From Mimachlamys varia (taxonomy: Eukaryota > Mollusca > Bivalvia > Pectinida > Pectinidae), in assembly GCA_947623455.1 (NCBI GenBank), contig OX392541.1:4974701-5038700 (forward strand): 64,000 nt of DNA, given 5' to 3'. Positions 12,481-22,900 of this stretch are shown in pieces (positions within the stretch are counted from its first letter, which is position 1; each line of letters opens with the position of its first letter). The notes under the pieces were generated by a model. That model saw nothing but the letters and a program-made list of their open reading frames with translations. It searched no databases and was not told where the DNA came from. The translations under genes and the position numbers were made by a program.

Positions 12481-13250
12481 TTCAGGAATTCATCATGTAC
12501 ATGCCATGTAATGAGATAAGTACTATGCTTACTTTTATCCGGAGACATATTATTTGACAGGCTGCTCTTCAATACCGAATAATTGCATTGCATCCAGGTC
12601 TGAGCGTGCTCCGTGATCATCATCACTATATAAAAGTGCTCAGAGATGTTTGTAAACATATGTCTCATTAGCATGGGTTGAAAGATAGGGGATTTCCTTA
12701 TAATTAGTGGCAAACATCAGGTTTTGTCAGAATATCGGTATGAATAGTTCACAAGGATTCAAGAACTATAATTTTATAAAAAAAGAAATCAGTGGCATTA
12801 TGAAAAAAAGTAAACAAACTTCACTTAACTGCCCCCTTAAGTAACGAAGTTGTTTGATATTCTGGCTTGGTTGTGAACAAACACATACGCGGTAGAACAT
12901 AATAAATACGCTACATGTGTATACACGCGTTTTAGCACTATGCATCATGTATATGTTCCACACAACTTGGATCTTCTACTACAATGGTTAACCACTGCTT
13001 GCTAGACACTGCTCTACTCACATTGGGCCCTTCATAACTTCCAGTCCGTTCTCAACTCCAGCTTCGTCCAGCAGGACCAGCCACATATAATTGCTCATCT
13101 TATTATTTGTACGCCGCGATATAATTCTTTTTGCATTTTCTGCTTTACAATAAAATCTATTTTTCAAAAATACACACAAGAAAAATATTAAGTCACCAGA
13201 AAATTAAAACGGGATAATTCCCTGAACAGAAACAAGGATAAAACAACTGT
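12480..13250. other. Stretch with no recognisable gene
   Basis: AT-rich sequence without a recognisable frame, tandem repeat or inverted repeat. The frame at 12435-12713 (minus) has no family features. Confidence 0.4.
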
Positions 13251-14520
13251 TTTGTTATCATGTGCCAAGGACAATGATAATCATAATATGAAAATTCTTT
13301 CCATTCTACACATCTTTGATCAAAATTTTCTCTGTGATTTTTTTCAACTGTTTAAGCTTTCTCTATATAATATCTGGATGCAAGAAAATCATTCAAACCA
13401 TCTAAACTTATTTTTTTTCTGGAAACAGTATATGTATAGTATTTTGTATACAAAATTATAAATTTCCTTATTCTGCTGTATATTCTCTATTTTAAGTCTT
13501 GCCATAGTTTAAGAGATTGTGGACATTCCCAAAATAAATGTTCTGTAGTTTCTATTTTCACTTTACAGATACTAGTATTGCAGATATTGTCCTTTGACTT
13601 TCAAATATTATTTAAATAGTATTTAATTGGGAGAATACAATTTTGTAATTGGTATTGAAACCATTGTAGTGTTGTGTCTTTAATAACTTTAAAAACCATA
13701 CAATATAAACTTTTCCAATCTATATGTTTAAGTTTTTTTTCAATACCCATTTTCTTTCGGCTGTATTTACTACTTGCTTTTTTTACAGTAATATAAATAT
13801 GATTTGGTATGAGAGGTCTTTCAAAAAATGATTTCTGTAGTTAAGTTATGATTTGATTGCTTGAAATATTGCCTTATAGATTGGCATATACTATTTTAAC
13901 AGTATTTTTTTCCTTCAAATCTACAAAGGTTAAAAAATCTAATAGATCACAAACATTTTTGATAAAATGATTATACCATTTTCTGACAAAAATCTCGAAC
14001 TGTGACCTAGGGAAACTGGTGTTTTGGAAGAATTTCGGACACGTTGTGGAATAGATTACCATCCACTATCCGAAACACAAAAAATCTGGCCAAATTCAAG
14101 AAACATCTGAAGACGTACCTTTTCACGTCTGCATATTAGGGTATCAACTTAAACGACATGTATATACTGACATTTGTTTATCTTGTTCGTATTTACATGC
14201 ATATATCACATGAACTTAGATTGTAATAACTTCTTTATTTATGCAGTGTAAGTATCAAATTATTATCCACATGTTGTGAAGCGCTTTAGAGTAATTTTAC
14301 AAATTATATAAAGCACTTTATAAAAGTTGTATGATATTATTACTAAATTTTCTCTGAGTTTATTCAGTATTTTTTCTTCAAATCTACAAAGGTTAAACAC
14401 ATGTTGTTTTGATCTAATAGATCACATACATATTTGATACCATGATTATACCATTTTCTGACAAAAAGTAACTTTCTATTGATACTAAAATGTGGTTTGT
14501 ACCAGATGGGTAGAGTAAGG
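13250..14520 (-). pseudogene. C-terminal remnant of an L1/Tx1-like LINE, interrupted
   Basis: On the minus strand, 14400-14515 reads PIWYKPHFSINRKLLFVRKW, part of the post-RT region of a LINE ORF2. It continues at 13990-13870 with KWYNHFIKNVCDLLDFLTF, then WFQYQLQNCILPIKYYL (about 13620-13680) and KIETTEHLFWECPQSLKLW (about 13500-13560), the His/Cys C-terminal motif. Stops and frameshifts are present. A CR1-like fragment sits inside, and the LINE sequence on the two sides of it overlaps by about 95 bp (13898-13987 and 14367-14467). Confidence 0.75.
13996..14345 (+). mobile_element. CR1-like LINE 3' end inserted in the older LINE remnant
   Basis: The plus strand reads LWNRLPSTIRNTKNLAKFKK then HLKTYLFTSAY and a stop near 14138. 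This is the usual C-terminus of CR1/RTE-type ORF2 proteins. About 200 bp of AT-rich 3' UTR follow, ending near TATTATTAC at 14333-14343, a typical short simple-sequence tail. Only the 3' end is present, as expected of 5'-truncated retrotransposition. Confidence 0.65.
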
Positions 14521-14540
14521 AACTACTTAATATATTTTAC

Positions 14541-15239
14541 ATGCATTGTTCTGATGGACTGAATATGGGAAGTGTGTTGAAAGGAAGTACTGAGATACAA
14601 ATCATGGACTATATTGCATCTGTACTTAAGGCACAGTTCAACGTTTCTATAGGAATGCTACCTCAATCGTGTTTACAATGCAAATTCCTGGCAACAGAGA
14701 CTATTCCACAACAACAGAGAGAAAAAGGCAACATACTGCGGTACAGTTACACTTCAGTGATGGACATTATATTCTCAGTTATCAACACAACGAGACTTTG
14801 ACAATCTATGATTCACTCTTCGCAACACAACGTGAGAGTAAAGCCACAACTTAACCTCCTTTATACAATCATTTCCGAACAGGAATGCAAGATCAAGTAT
14901 ATTGTTCCTCAAAGTCAGGGCAGTACTGTATGTTGTGGAATATTTACCACTGCAAATGTTTTTGCACTCCTGAAAGGTGAAAAGCGAAAGTCCAATTATA
15001 TCCGCAAACATCTTTATCCATGTCTTTTGCACGGAGCAATTTCAGACTTCCCTACAGAATCAATACAAGTAAATAACTGGCTTCAAAGCTACATGAACCA
15101 TCATAGAGCAAAGAAAGCACAGCATGATCAAAAGGTCACCATAGTAGGATCAAAAATAGAAAGCAAATACAATACAGCTCTAGCTTACGTTTCACAGCAA
15201 AATGGAGCAAAACAGGAGAAACAAAGGAGAACAGAATGA
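14541..15239 (+). pseudogene. Ulp1-like (C48-type) cysteine protease domain of a decayed Helitron
   Basis: Three frames together resemble the Ulp1-like domain found in transposon proteins. The order is SVLKAQFNVSIGMLPQSCLQ (14600-14680), then in a second frame VQLHFSDGHYILSYQHNETL and TIYDSLFA (14733-14828), then in the third frame VPQSQGSTVCCGIFTTANVF and ALLKG (14908-14985) and IRKHLYPCLLHG (15000-15040). His in DGHY and Cys in VCCGIF occupy the catalytic positions, but the family's usual Q..G..DCG(L/I)F is altered. Two frame changes show the domain is dead or mis-assembled. It lies directly upstream of Rep-like sequence in the same orientation, so I assign it to the same element. Assignment is by motif memory only. 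Confidence 0.6.
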
Positions 15240-15860
15240 AGAAAACAAAACGAGTCAGAAAATTTTTCAAAGAAAATCTGGTAAATCCCAAACCGCAACA
15301 ACAGTCAAAGTCTACACAAGAGGAAAATCCGGAAACTACTTGCAAAATCATTGACAGGAAAAGAAAAGACCGAAAGTGGAAACAAAAATGCCGACAGACA
15401 CAGAAAGAAAAATCTTAATATTTTGCTGAAATAATTGGCAGGACAGGATATGAACGTGAACGAAAACAAAAATACCATCAATCGAAGAAAGAGAAACCAA
15501 AATCTACAGCGGACGCCATTAAGAAGAAAAGATAGGGATGTGAACGCCAAGAACAGTTCCACAAAACCTTAAAGGAAACACCAAAATCTGATGACAACAA
15601 AGCAAAGGCAAAAAACTATGAACGTGGGCAGACGCAGCAACAAAGACATTCTGCAGGAATAACGACACCAGCACAGGCAAATGAAATAAGGAAAAGAGAT
15701 GCAAAAAGAAAAGAAAAAAGTAGGAAAAACCGAAAGTCTACTCTTACCTCTGAAGCATATCAACTTCAAACAGAACAAGAAACCAGCAAAAGGAACCAGA
15801 AAAGAAATCCAGCAGATATCGACATGCTATATCTTATTAAAAAAAAACACATTAAAGACT
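15236..15860 (+). pseudogene. Lys/Gln-rich linker of the decayed Helitron
   Basis: Successive plus-strand frames are extremely rich in Lys, Arg, Gln, Asn and Thr (for example KRVRKFFKENLVNPKPQQQS, then KKEKPKS and QTEQETSKRNQKRNP) with loosely repeated segments of 25-30 residues. Charged repetitive linkers of this type often precede the zinc-ribbon and Rep parts of Helitron proteins. At least two stops interrupt it. Opposite-strand frames here (15136-15351, 15305-15778) are Phe/Leu/Ser-rich mirrors of the Lys codons and are not genes. Confidence 0.5.
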
Positions 15861-15989
15861 ATACGAAATATGTTTGTACATGTTATATCTTCTCATGTAT
15901 CGCCGTAGTGTGAAAAGAAGGTCAAGATTATCATTTACTAATGTTACACCAGATCTCAAATCAAAGTGTTTTCGTGAAACCAAATCTGC

Positions 15990-16671
15990 TTAAGGCTTTG
16001 AATGGATATGTTACACATGTGCATCGTATTTGAAAAAAAGAATGAACTACCACCACAAGCAGAGGAAAACAACTCGGAAGTTATGGATGCACCAGATGAA
16101 CTGAAAGTCCGATTGTTGTGTCAGAGTTATCCATTTATGAAACTGGTGGCACTAACATAGGGAAGGAATAACTGGTCCCATAGAGAACGTTCCAGTCAAC
16201 CATAATAAAGTCTGTGCAAGTCTTCCTCCAACTCAAAACTGTGCAGATATCTTGCTTTTAAAACTCAAAAGGAAAACTCAGTATAAAGGACATGATATGT
16301 TTGAGTTTATTAGACAACCAAAAGTCCTTTATGCACTTCATTGGTTGCGGGACCATAATATTCACTATCAAGATGTACAGGTAAATGAAGAGTGGATGAG
16401 GAATTGCGGTGATGACCAGACGGGGCTTATACAAAAAACGAACCATGATAGTCTGAGATTGCCAATGACGATTCACTTGTGCAACATTCAAATATTAATT
16501 TCTTCTACTACAATTCTTGAACAAGAAGAGGTTTCTGCAAATGCCAACTCTTCGAACATTGATTTGATAAATGCTGATGCATCTCCTATCGCACAAGAGC
16601 ATGGAGACAAAGAGGAGAGCTACAATGACAAACTGATGGTGTCAGTTTTAATTCCTCTGTCTAACCAGTGA
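15990..16671 (+). pseudogene. N-terminal (zinc-ribbon/DUF6570-like) region of Helitron Rep-helicase
   Basis: The fragment EWICYTCASYLKK (about 16000-16038) gives a CxxC-type knuckle. It is followed in broken frames by PDELKVRLLCQSYPFMKLVA (about 16092-16155). A 140-codon frame from 16252 then reads LKLKRKTQYKGHDMFEFIRQ and VLYALHWLRDHNIHYQDVQV. 'KRK..YKGH' plus 'ALHWL...N..Y.DV' is the arrangement I know from the region before the Rep domain in animal Helitron proteins. The end of the 140-codon frame is low-complexity. Frameshifts near 16060 and 16160 show decay. Confidence 0.72.
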
Positions 16672-16834
16672 ATCCAGTTCTTGATGTAGACAAGGTTGTA
16701 CTAAATATTGCACCTGGGGAGACAAGACACCTATAAACACCATGACGGGTGAACACTTCGAGGAGAAAGCATTTCCAATCGGCAACCGGTAAGAGGAGTA
16801 CCTCCATACTGGCAGAAGGTACAGTACAAGTTAC

Positions 16835-17182
16835 TTGCAGCAATACATTAGTTTGGAATATCCACTTGGTTCTTTACCCTATCTGCTGCCGACATCAAAT
16901 GGTGCTATACAAGAGATCCTTATTAAAAAAGGACAAGAAATGCAAGGAGAGCAAATAACAGCACCCCATTCTGAAGAAAAGTGCCAGATTCTCAGTTCAA
17001 ACCCAATATCAGCTGCAAGACACTTCCAGTATCGACTTGATATATTCATGAAGGACATAATAGTATCCAAAGCAAAACCGTTGGGACAGGTACTCGAGTA
17101 TTTCTATAGGATTGAACTCCAGCAGCGTGGTTCGCCACATGCACATGGAATCCTTCACAGGAACTTGTGGCCGGGAGAATAA
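16835..17182 (+). pseudogene. Helitron-like N domain with HUH Rep motif, truncated
   Basis: The frame reads NPISAARHFQYRLDIFMKDI at residues 53-72, then GQVLEYFYRIELQQRGSPHA and HGILHRNLWPGE, then a stop. 'QQRGSPHxH' is the HUH metal-binding motif of Helitron-like N domains (Rep endonuclease), which nick DNA for rolling-circle transposition. The protein stops right after the HUH motif, so the downstream catalytic Tyr region is absent at this place. Helicase sequence resumes only at 19002, with other repeats between. Confidence 0.8.
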
Positions 17183-17289
17183 CCATATATAGGCCTATAG
17201 ATAATAAAGCGAAATATATGAATAATTAAAAAAAAAAATACAAAAACAAAATTTGCCAATTTTCTTTTTATGTTATTAATCATTTAAAG

Positions 17290-17905
17290 GAATAATGAAA
17301 AAAAATCAGAGAATACCAAAGCGTCAACAAAACCAATACCGAACTCAAAATCTATTTAACAAGGGGCAAAATAGGAATAAAGGAAAGATTTACACGGAGA
17401 CTCTCGTAAAAGCACAAGAGAATAAGACCAGGTGTTCCGGAAGAGTAAGCGTCTTCAGCTTCATCGACGACACCCGCCATGTAAGTCTTGGTCACATCCA
17501 AGTAAGCATCAATCCTCAAAATGAGAACCGAGTCATCATTGTCATCACAACAAGTAACACAATTGCAAGCAAACTCAAAAACATCCCTCTTCATGGCGGC
17601 CATAAAACTTGCCCATAGTCTTCATTAACCTGCATTTCTCGAATCCCTGTGCCGTAAGTTTGTTCGTCAGCAATTGACATCTATCAAGAAAATCGTGATA
17701 TTCAGAGCAAGCCCTAGAATAACGAAAATACTGCGACATGTAAACACCATATGATGGAGAAGCAGGGATGTTACTATCAAGAAAGGTAAAGTTCACGATC
17801 GGATATTCGAAATCGTCACGTTGATCATACAGCTTAGTAGTAAGTTGCCCGTGTTGGTCATAGTTTAAGTAAAGATGGAGGTAAGAAACTGAGTCTGTTG
17901 AAAAT
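17290..17905 (+). repeat. Interspersed repeat 'V', copy 1
   Basis: Related to 29510-29930 (opposite orientation), 34020-34470 (same) and 40395-40640 (opposite). Landmarks are 'accaggtgttccggaaga' (17428), 'gtcacatccaagtaagca' (17490), 'gagaaccgagtcatcattg' (17522), 'ccataaaacttgcc' (17601) and 'tggtcatagtttaagta' (17858). It carries chance frames on both strands. No transposase or RT motif is visible, so the class is unknown. It sits between the Rep and helicase halves of the Helitron. Confidence 0.75.
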
Positions 17906-18206
17906 AATTGCCAAATTTCAGCTTATTACGTCAAGCGGTTAAATTTCACAAAATATCGACTATCAGACACTGAAAAAGAGAGAAGGTATGTAACTCAGAG
18001 GCAGAAAATACCTCGACCACGTTACAAAACGGTCATAAAAACTTACTTTCCTTTCATACTAGAGAAAAACGAACAGCTTCAATCCATTCCCTACATATTT
18101 CCCTTTCTGAAAAGCTATAATGATTCATGCTTTTATTTATCAATTGCGAGCGCGGGGTCGTAACATCTCAGAAAACCCCCGAAATCTTCGATATAGGAGG
18201 TACTTG

Positions 18207-18532
18207 TGACGGAAGTCACTGCTAAAGAGAGGTTTCGAACAACAGTAGATTTACGGAAAAGCCAGAAAGGTCTCGATGATCGTTTTTGCGCCAAAATACA
18301 ACTTTTCGCGTCAGGTTCAAAACTTTTGCTTTGAATAATCCCCGACGATGGCAGCATCAGATTTCACTACCAAACACCCAACGATGGTTTCATGGTAAGC
18401 TGAACTTAAATCGTTCGTATAATATGATTTATGTAATTTCTTAATATTTTAAAATAGAGCTTTCTTTTCAGGTCATTAGTACATACATACAATCAGATCA
18501 ATCCTCTGAGACGTTAGCAGTGACTTCCGTCA
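18207..18532. repeat. Inverted repeat with perfect 19-bp arms (MITE-like)
   Basis: TGACGGAAGTCACTGCTAA at 18207-18225 is exactly complementary to TTAGCAGTGACTTCCGTCA at 18514-18532, enclosing 288 bp. It could be a small TIR transposon or a transcript hairpin. I saw no target-site duplication. The left arm overlaps a 74-codon minus frame (18133-18357) of no recognisable family. Confidence 0.7.
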
Positions 18533-19001
18533 AAGTGTCTTTTTCTGTCTTGTCTTCAGTATCATTGAATAATATTTTCATTTAATTTACAGGTGACAAC
18601 AGCCATGAAACCACATTGAGAAAGAGGGCGACAACAAAAGTTAATACAGAAATGAAAGATACATGCATTCTTGAGATGATCTTGAGAAATTGACAGATTT
18701 CGACTTGAAAAGAGAGCTCTAATTTGATCTGTTTGTATTGTTCTATGATGTATTGATGGTATTAATTGCTAAATGTAAAAATAAAGTGTATTGTTCATGT
18801 AGTCATATATGCTATTTGTTCTTCAAAGTAACAGCCATTCATCTGAAAATATAAATTCTAAAACGAGGTCATTATGCATCTTAATTAAAAATAATGATTA
18901 TGTAATGCTATAACTATTTGCTGTTGAATGTTGCAATTCAGACAATTCGTGACATTGGCAACTATAACACTCTTAATTTCACAGACAACTCTTGACAGAT
19001 A

Positions 19002-19445
19002 ATGCTCAGGACTGGAACAGCTTCCTTCAACATAAAAGGATTCACCATCCATTCAGCACTTCTATTTTCACTTGGACATTCAAGGTTTCGATACCAAGCA
19101 AAATCTATGAAAAACTTCTCTGATGAAAAAAGGAATACATTTCGAATGGAGTTATTTGCACTCAAACTCATCATAATCTATGAAATCTCCATGGTTTCCA
19201 GGGATTTCCTTATCCAGATACACAACACACTACCTAATATTTTCGGAGGATCAGGTGTGTTTGGAGGACTCTAAGTTTGGTGACCTTCTTCCACCCATAG
19301 GCAGATGTACGTCCAGATGCCACATGATGAATTTGCATCACTAGGCCCTTCCTTGTGGAACACATACCTCACCTACATGCCACTTACAGAAATCCTCAGA
19401 CAAGTTGGTGATAGGCCCTTCTCAGGAATGCTTAACATAGTTCGT
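19002..19445 (+). pseudogene. PIF1-type helicase fragment of the decayed Helitron
   Basis: The frame 19002-19274 contains FRYQAKSMKNFSDEKRNTFR, then ELFALKLIIIYEISMVSRDF and IQIHNTLPNIFG. This is the Walker B region of Helitron/PIF1 helicases, where IIDEISMV is usual; here Asp is replaced by Tyr. After a frameshift near 19275 come FGDLLPPIG (19276-19302, motif III with two residues missing) and then LGPSLWNTYLTYMPLTEILR and QVGDRPFSGMLNIVR (19343-19447). The order and motifs fit the helicase that follows Rep in Helitrons. Frameshifts and the Asp change mark it as inactive. Confidence 0.82.
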
Positions 19446-19918
19446 GTTCATGTCTTACATACATTTTCTTGTTTCAATTGTTGAAAAAAACCTGCAATAA
19501 TGTCGGCATTTTTTGTCATGTTTTTACATATCATGTCTACCTAAAGCGATTTTGATTTCTGTCCCGAGAAGTGAAAAATTACATAAATAATTATGGGACA
19601 TATATTGGACACTTTGATCCCTTATTTTATGACTATTTTAGAAAGAGAGCAAAATGCGGTTTCTTTTTGAAGACTAAATACTTGTTTGATAGCATAACAT
19701 TTTTATATAAAGCGTTAAAACGGTAAACAATTTCAAAACTAAATATTTTCTCATCAGATTAATAAGGGGTAGGGATAAGTTCAATTGTTTTTCTGAGTTA
19801 CGAAAATAATTTAAGTAATTTTGCTTCCATATTTTGAAAATAGATTTTTTTTTTTCAATTCTGAAAACAATGATACGTCCTCAGCTTTTGTGTAACGCTG
19901 ATCGTTAACGTCCTGCAT
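19446..19918. other. No gene; probably includes the LINE 5' UTR
   Basis: AT-rich sequence between the helicase remnant and the intact LINE ORF. The 5' end of the LINE cannot be fixed. I searched for a repeat of the DNA just after its tail (gattgctggcc) and did not find it here. Confidence 0.4.
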
Positions 19919-22900
19919 TTGTATGTAATTTCTCCAAAACGAAAGAAGAAAACTTCTGGCCGAGGGGTATTCGATGCAGGAAATGGATTTCCAATAACCG
20001 GTTTCATGGTTATGATAATGTCTCAAATCACGATGGTGAGATCGAATAGACTTGCTGTTCTTCTCCTGTTTCTGCAGTTTTTCCTCCTTGGTATGTCCAG
20101 CATTCGTATCATGTCCTGGAATGTAACTGGCATCATGTCGGCTGCCTCGCATCTTCACGAAGCCTTAAACCGGGAACGCGTTGACATTTGTGGAATCGCG
20201 GAACACTGGTTATTCGAAGAAAATCTGCATCTATTCAAAAGCATCCACCAGAACTATAACTCTGTTGCAATTGCAGATTTTTCCTTGCATCCTCTAGCTG
20301 ATCATCGTTCTCGAAAAGGAGGTGTCGCCCTGATGTGGCACAAGAAGCTCGATGATCGCGTTTCTATCGTGGATTCCGATGATGACAGGATCGCCATTAT
20401 CAAAGTTGTCCTGGATGATGAAACATTCCATGTTCTTCAAGTTTATCTTCCGACTTCAAGATACGGAACGGTCTTATTCAACGAATACATCCAAAAACTT
20501 GACGAGTTGTGTACGACCTTTTCCTTGTATGGATCTGTTATTGTCATGGGGGATTTTAATGCCCGTTTACATGGCTCGCGCATCCCCTGTTATCAAGACC
20601 AACGCGGCAGCCTTCTTCAAAATTGCCTTGACCGTCTTCAACTGTTCGCACTGTCAACCTCCAACCTATGTAAAGGTCCATTGCATTCATATGTTCATTC
20701 CGAGGATGGTCCTTCTTCTCTAATCGATCATGTTATCATCAACGCTTCTAAACTTGACCTCGTGAGTGAATGTTCCATTTTAGTTGGCGATTACCTCGAT
20801 GTATCGAACCACAGACCATTGCTTTGTGAATTGGTTTTCCCTGATTCTGTTCCTAGTGAAAAAGTTTGCGATAAACACTCACGTATTTCGTTTAAGTGGA
20901 TCGCCGCGGGAGCTTCCAAAAATGTCGATAACTACCGTGATGATCTTAGTGCTCGTATCAAGGAAACGTCGCTGGATACAGTTTTGAATCTTGATACGAA
21001 AGATGAAGTTGACAAATATACACGCGAACTTGTGACATGTTTATTGAAGTCATCTGAAAGTACATTGCCAAACCGTAAATTTTGCAAATTTTTAAAACCT
21101 GATTGGAACAACAAACTCAAAGATCTCCATCGAAACATGTGGAATTGTCGTATGATTTGGATTTCTCAAGGTCGACCGCGTAACATAGACTCTTTGGCTT
21201 TTCGTAATTACAAAGATGCAAAGCGCCTATTTAGGAACAGACATAGACAGGTGTCAGAGGATCACATTGTAGACTTAAATGACGAAATTGAAAGTTGTGT
21301 TGATGTTAATCAAAAGACGTTCTGGTCACTTGTTAGAAAACGTTGCACTAATACCTCGGGGTCTGTTGGAGCTGAAATGAAATTCAACGATGAGATGATC
21401 AGAGATCCTGCTCGCCTAGCTCTCAACTGGGGAAAGTATTTTGCAGATATATATTCGGAATCCTCCAGTGATGATTTTGATGCACAATTTAAATATTCAA
21501 TCGATGAATCTGTTAACGGTATTCTTAGTAATCATGATGCAGAAAACGACTTCTTTGATAATTTCTCTCTAGACGAGGTCAAAGGTATCTGCAAAACACT
21601 CCCTGTGGGTAAGGCAGCCGGATATGATCATATTGTTTATGAACACCTGATATATGCTAACGACACATTTTACAACTGCATTTGTGTCTTGTTTAATGCT
21701 TTCCACAGATTAGAGTATGTTCCTCCTCTGCTTACGAAAGGTCTGATTTGTACACTGTATAAAGGTCACAACAAATCCAAGAGTGATCCCAATAGTTATC
21801 GAGCTATTTCCTTACTACCTGTTGTTTTAAAAGTTTTTGAAAAATTACTACTCATAAGACTAGATTCAACAAATATCTTTAAGATCAATCCGTTACAAAA
21901 TGGTTTTCAAAAGAATGTCAGTAGTACAATGACCTCTTACTTAGTTCACGAGTCTGTTTCCTATGCCTGTGATAATGAGAGTAAATTGTTTGCTTGCTTC
22001 CTAGATGCTGCCAAAGCTTTTGACTGTGTATGGCATTTTGGCCTATTTTTTAAACTCGCCATAATTGGATTTAATTCAAAGTATATTCACATAATTGCTT
22101 CCTTATATGAAAATATGTTTAGTGCTGTTTTACACCAAGGCTTTGTCTCCGACTGGTTCAAAGTCTGCCAAGGTACGCGTCAAGGGAGCATCATCTCCCC
22201 TTGGTTATATACAGTTTTTATCAATGACCTTTTAAATGATTTGTGCGCTGCAGAATATTCATTTATTATTCAAGACGTCAATGTTACTTGTCCAACTCAA
22301 GCTGACGATATAACGTTGCTATCTCTATGTAAACGTGGTCTTGACAATCTCATGGATATCTGCTACACTTACAGCTGTACATGGAGATTTAAATACAATG
22401 CGTCCAAGTCTGCTGTGATAGTCTTTAATGAAAGTAAAAATACTTTCTCAAAGGCGACTCGGAGCTGGTTTCTAGGCAACGAAACCGTTTCAGAGACTGA
22501 TGGAACAAAACATGTTGGCATCCTCTTGAACAAATACAAACCTGGGTGTCCAGATATCAATGAGACTGTGAACAGACTACGTAGTCAATGTTTTGCCCTG
22601 CTCCATTGTAACCTTTTCGGTTCTGGGTTAAATCCAATAACAGGTACAAAGTTATACAAGTTTATTATTTTGCCAAGAAGCCTCTTTGGTTGTGAACTTT
22701 GGTTCTCTGTAACTGAAACTGATTTGTCTCGTATTGAAACTGTACATCACTTATGTGCAAAACTGATCCAAAGTTTTCCCCGTCGCACACGATCAGATAT
22801 CGCTCTAAGCATGTTAGGCCTTACCTCAATACATCTCGAGGTTGAATTAACCAAACTTCGATTTTTTGCTGCTCTATGTAGACTAAATGCTCAATTTACA

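Noticed and set aside
15136..15778. Phe/Leu/Ser-rich membrane-protein-like frames on the minus strand
   Set aside because: They mirror the Lys-rich linker of the Helitron remnant on the plus strand and have no independent support.
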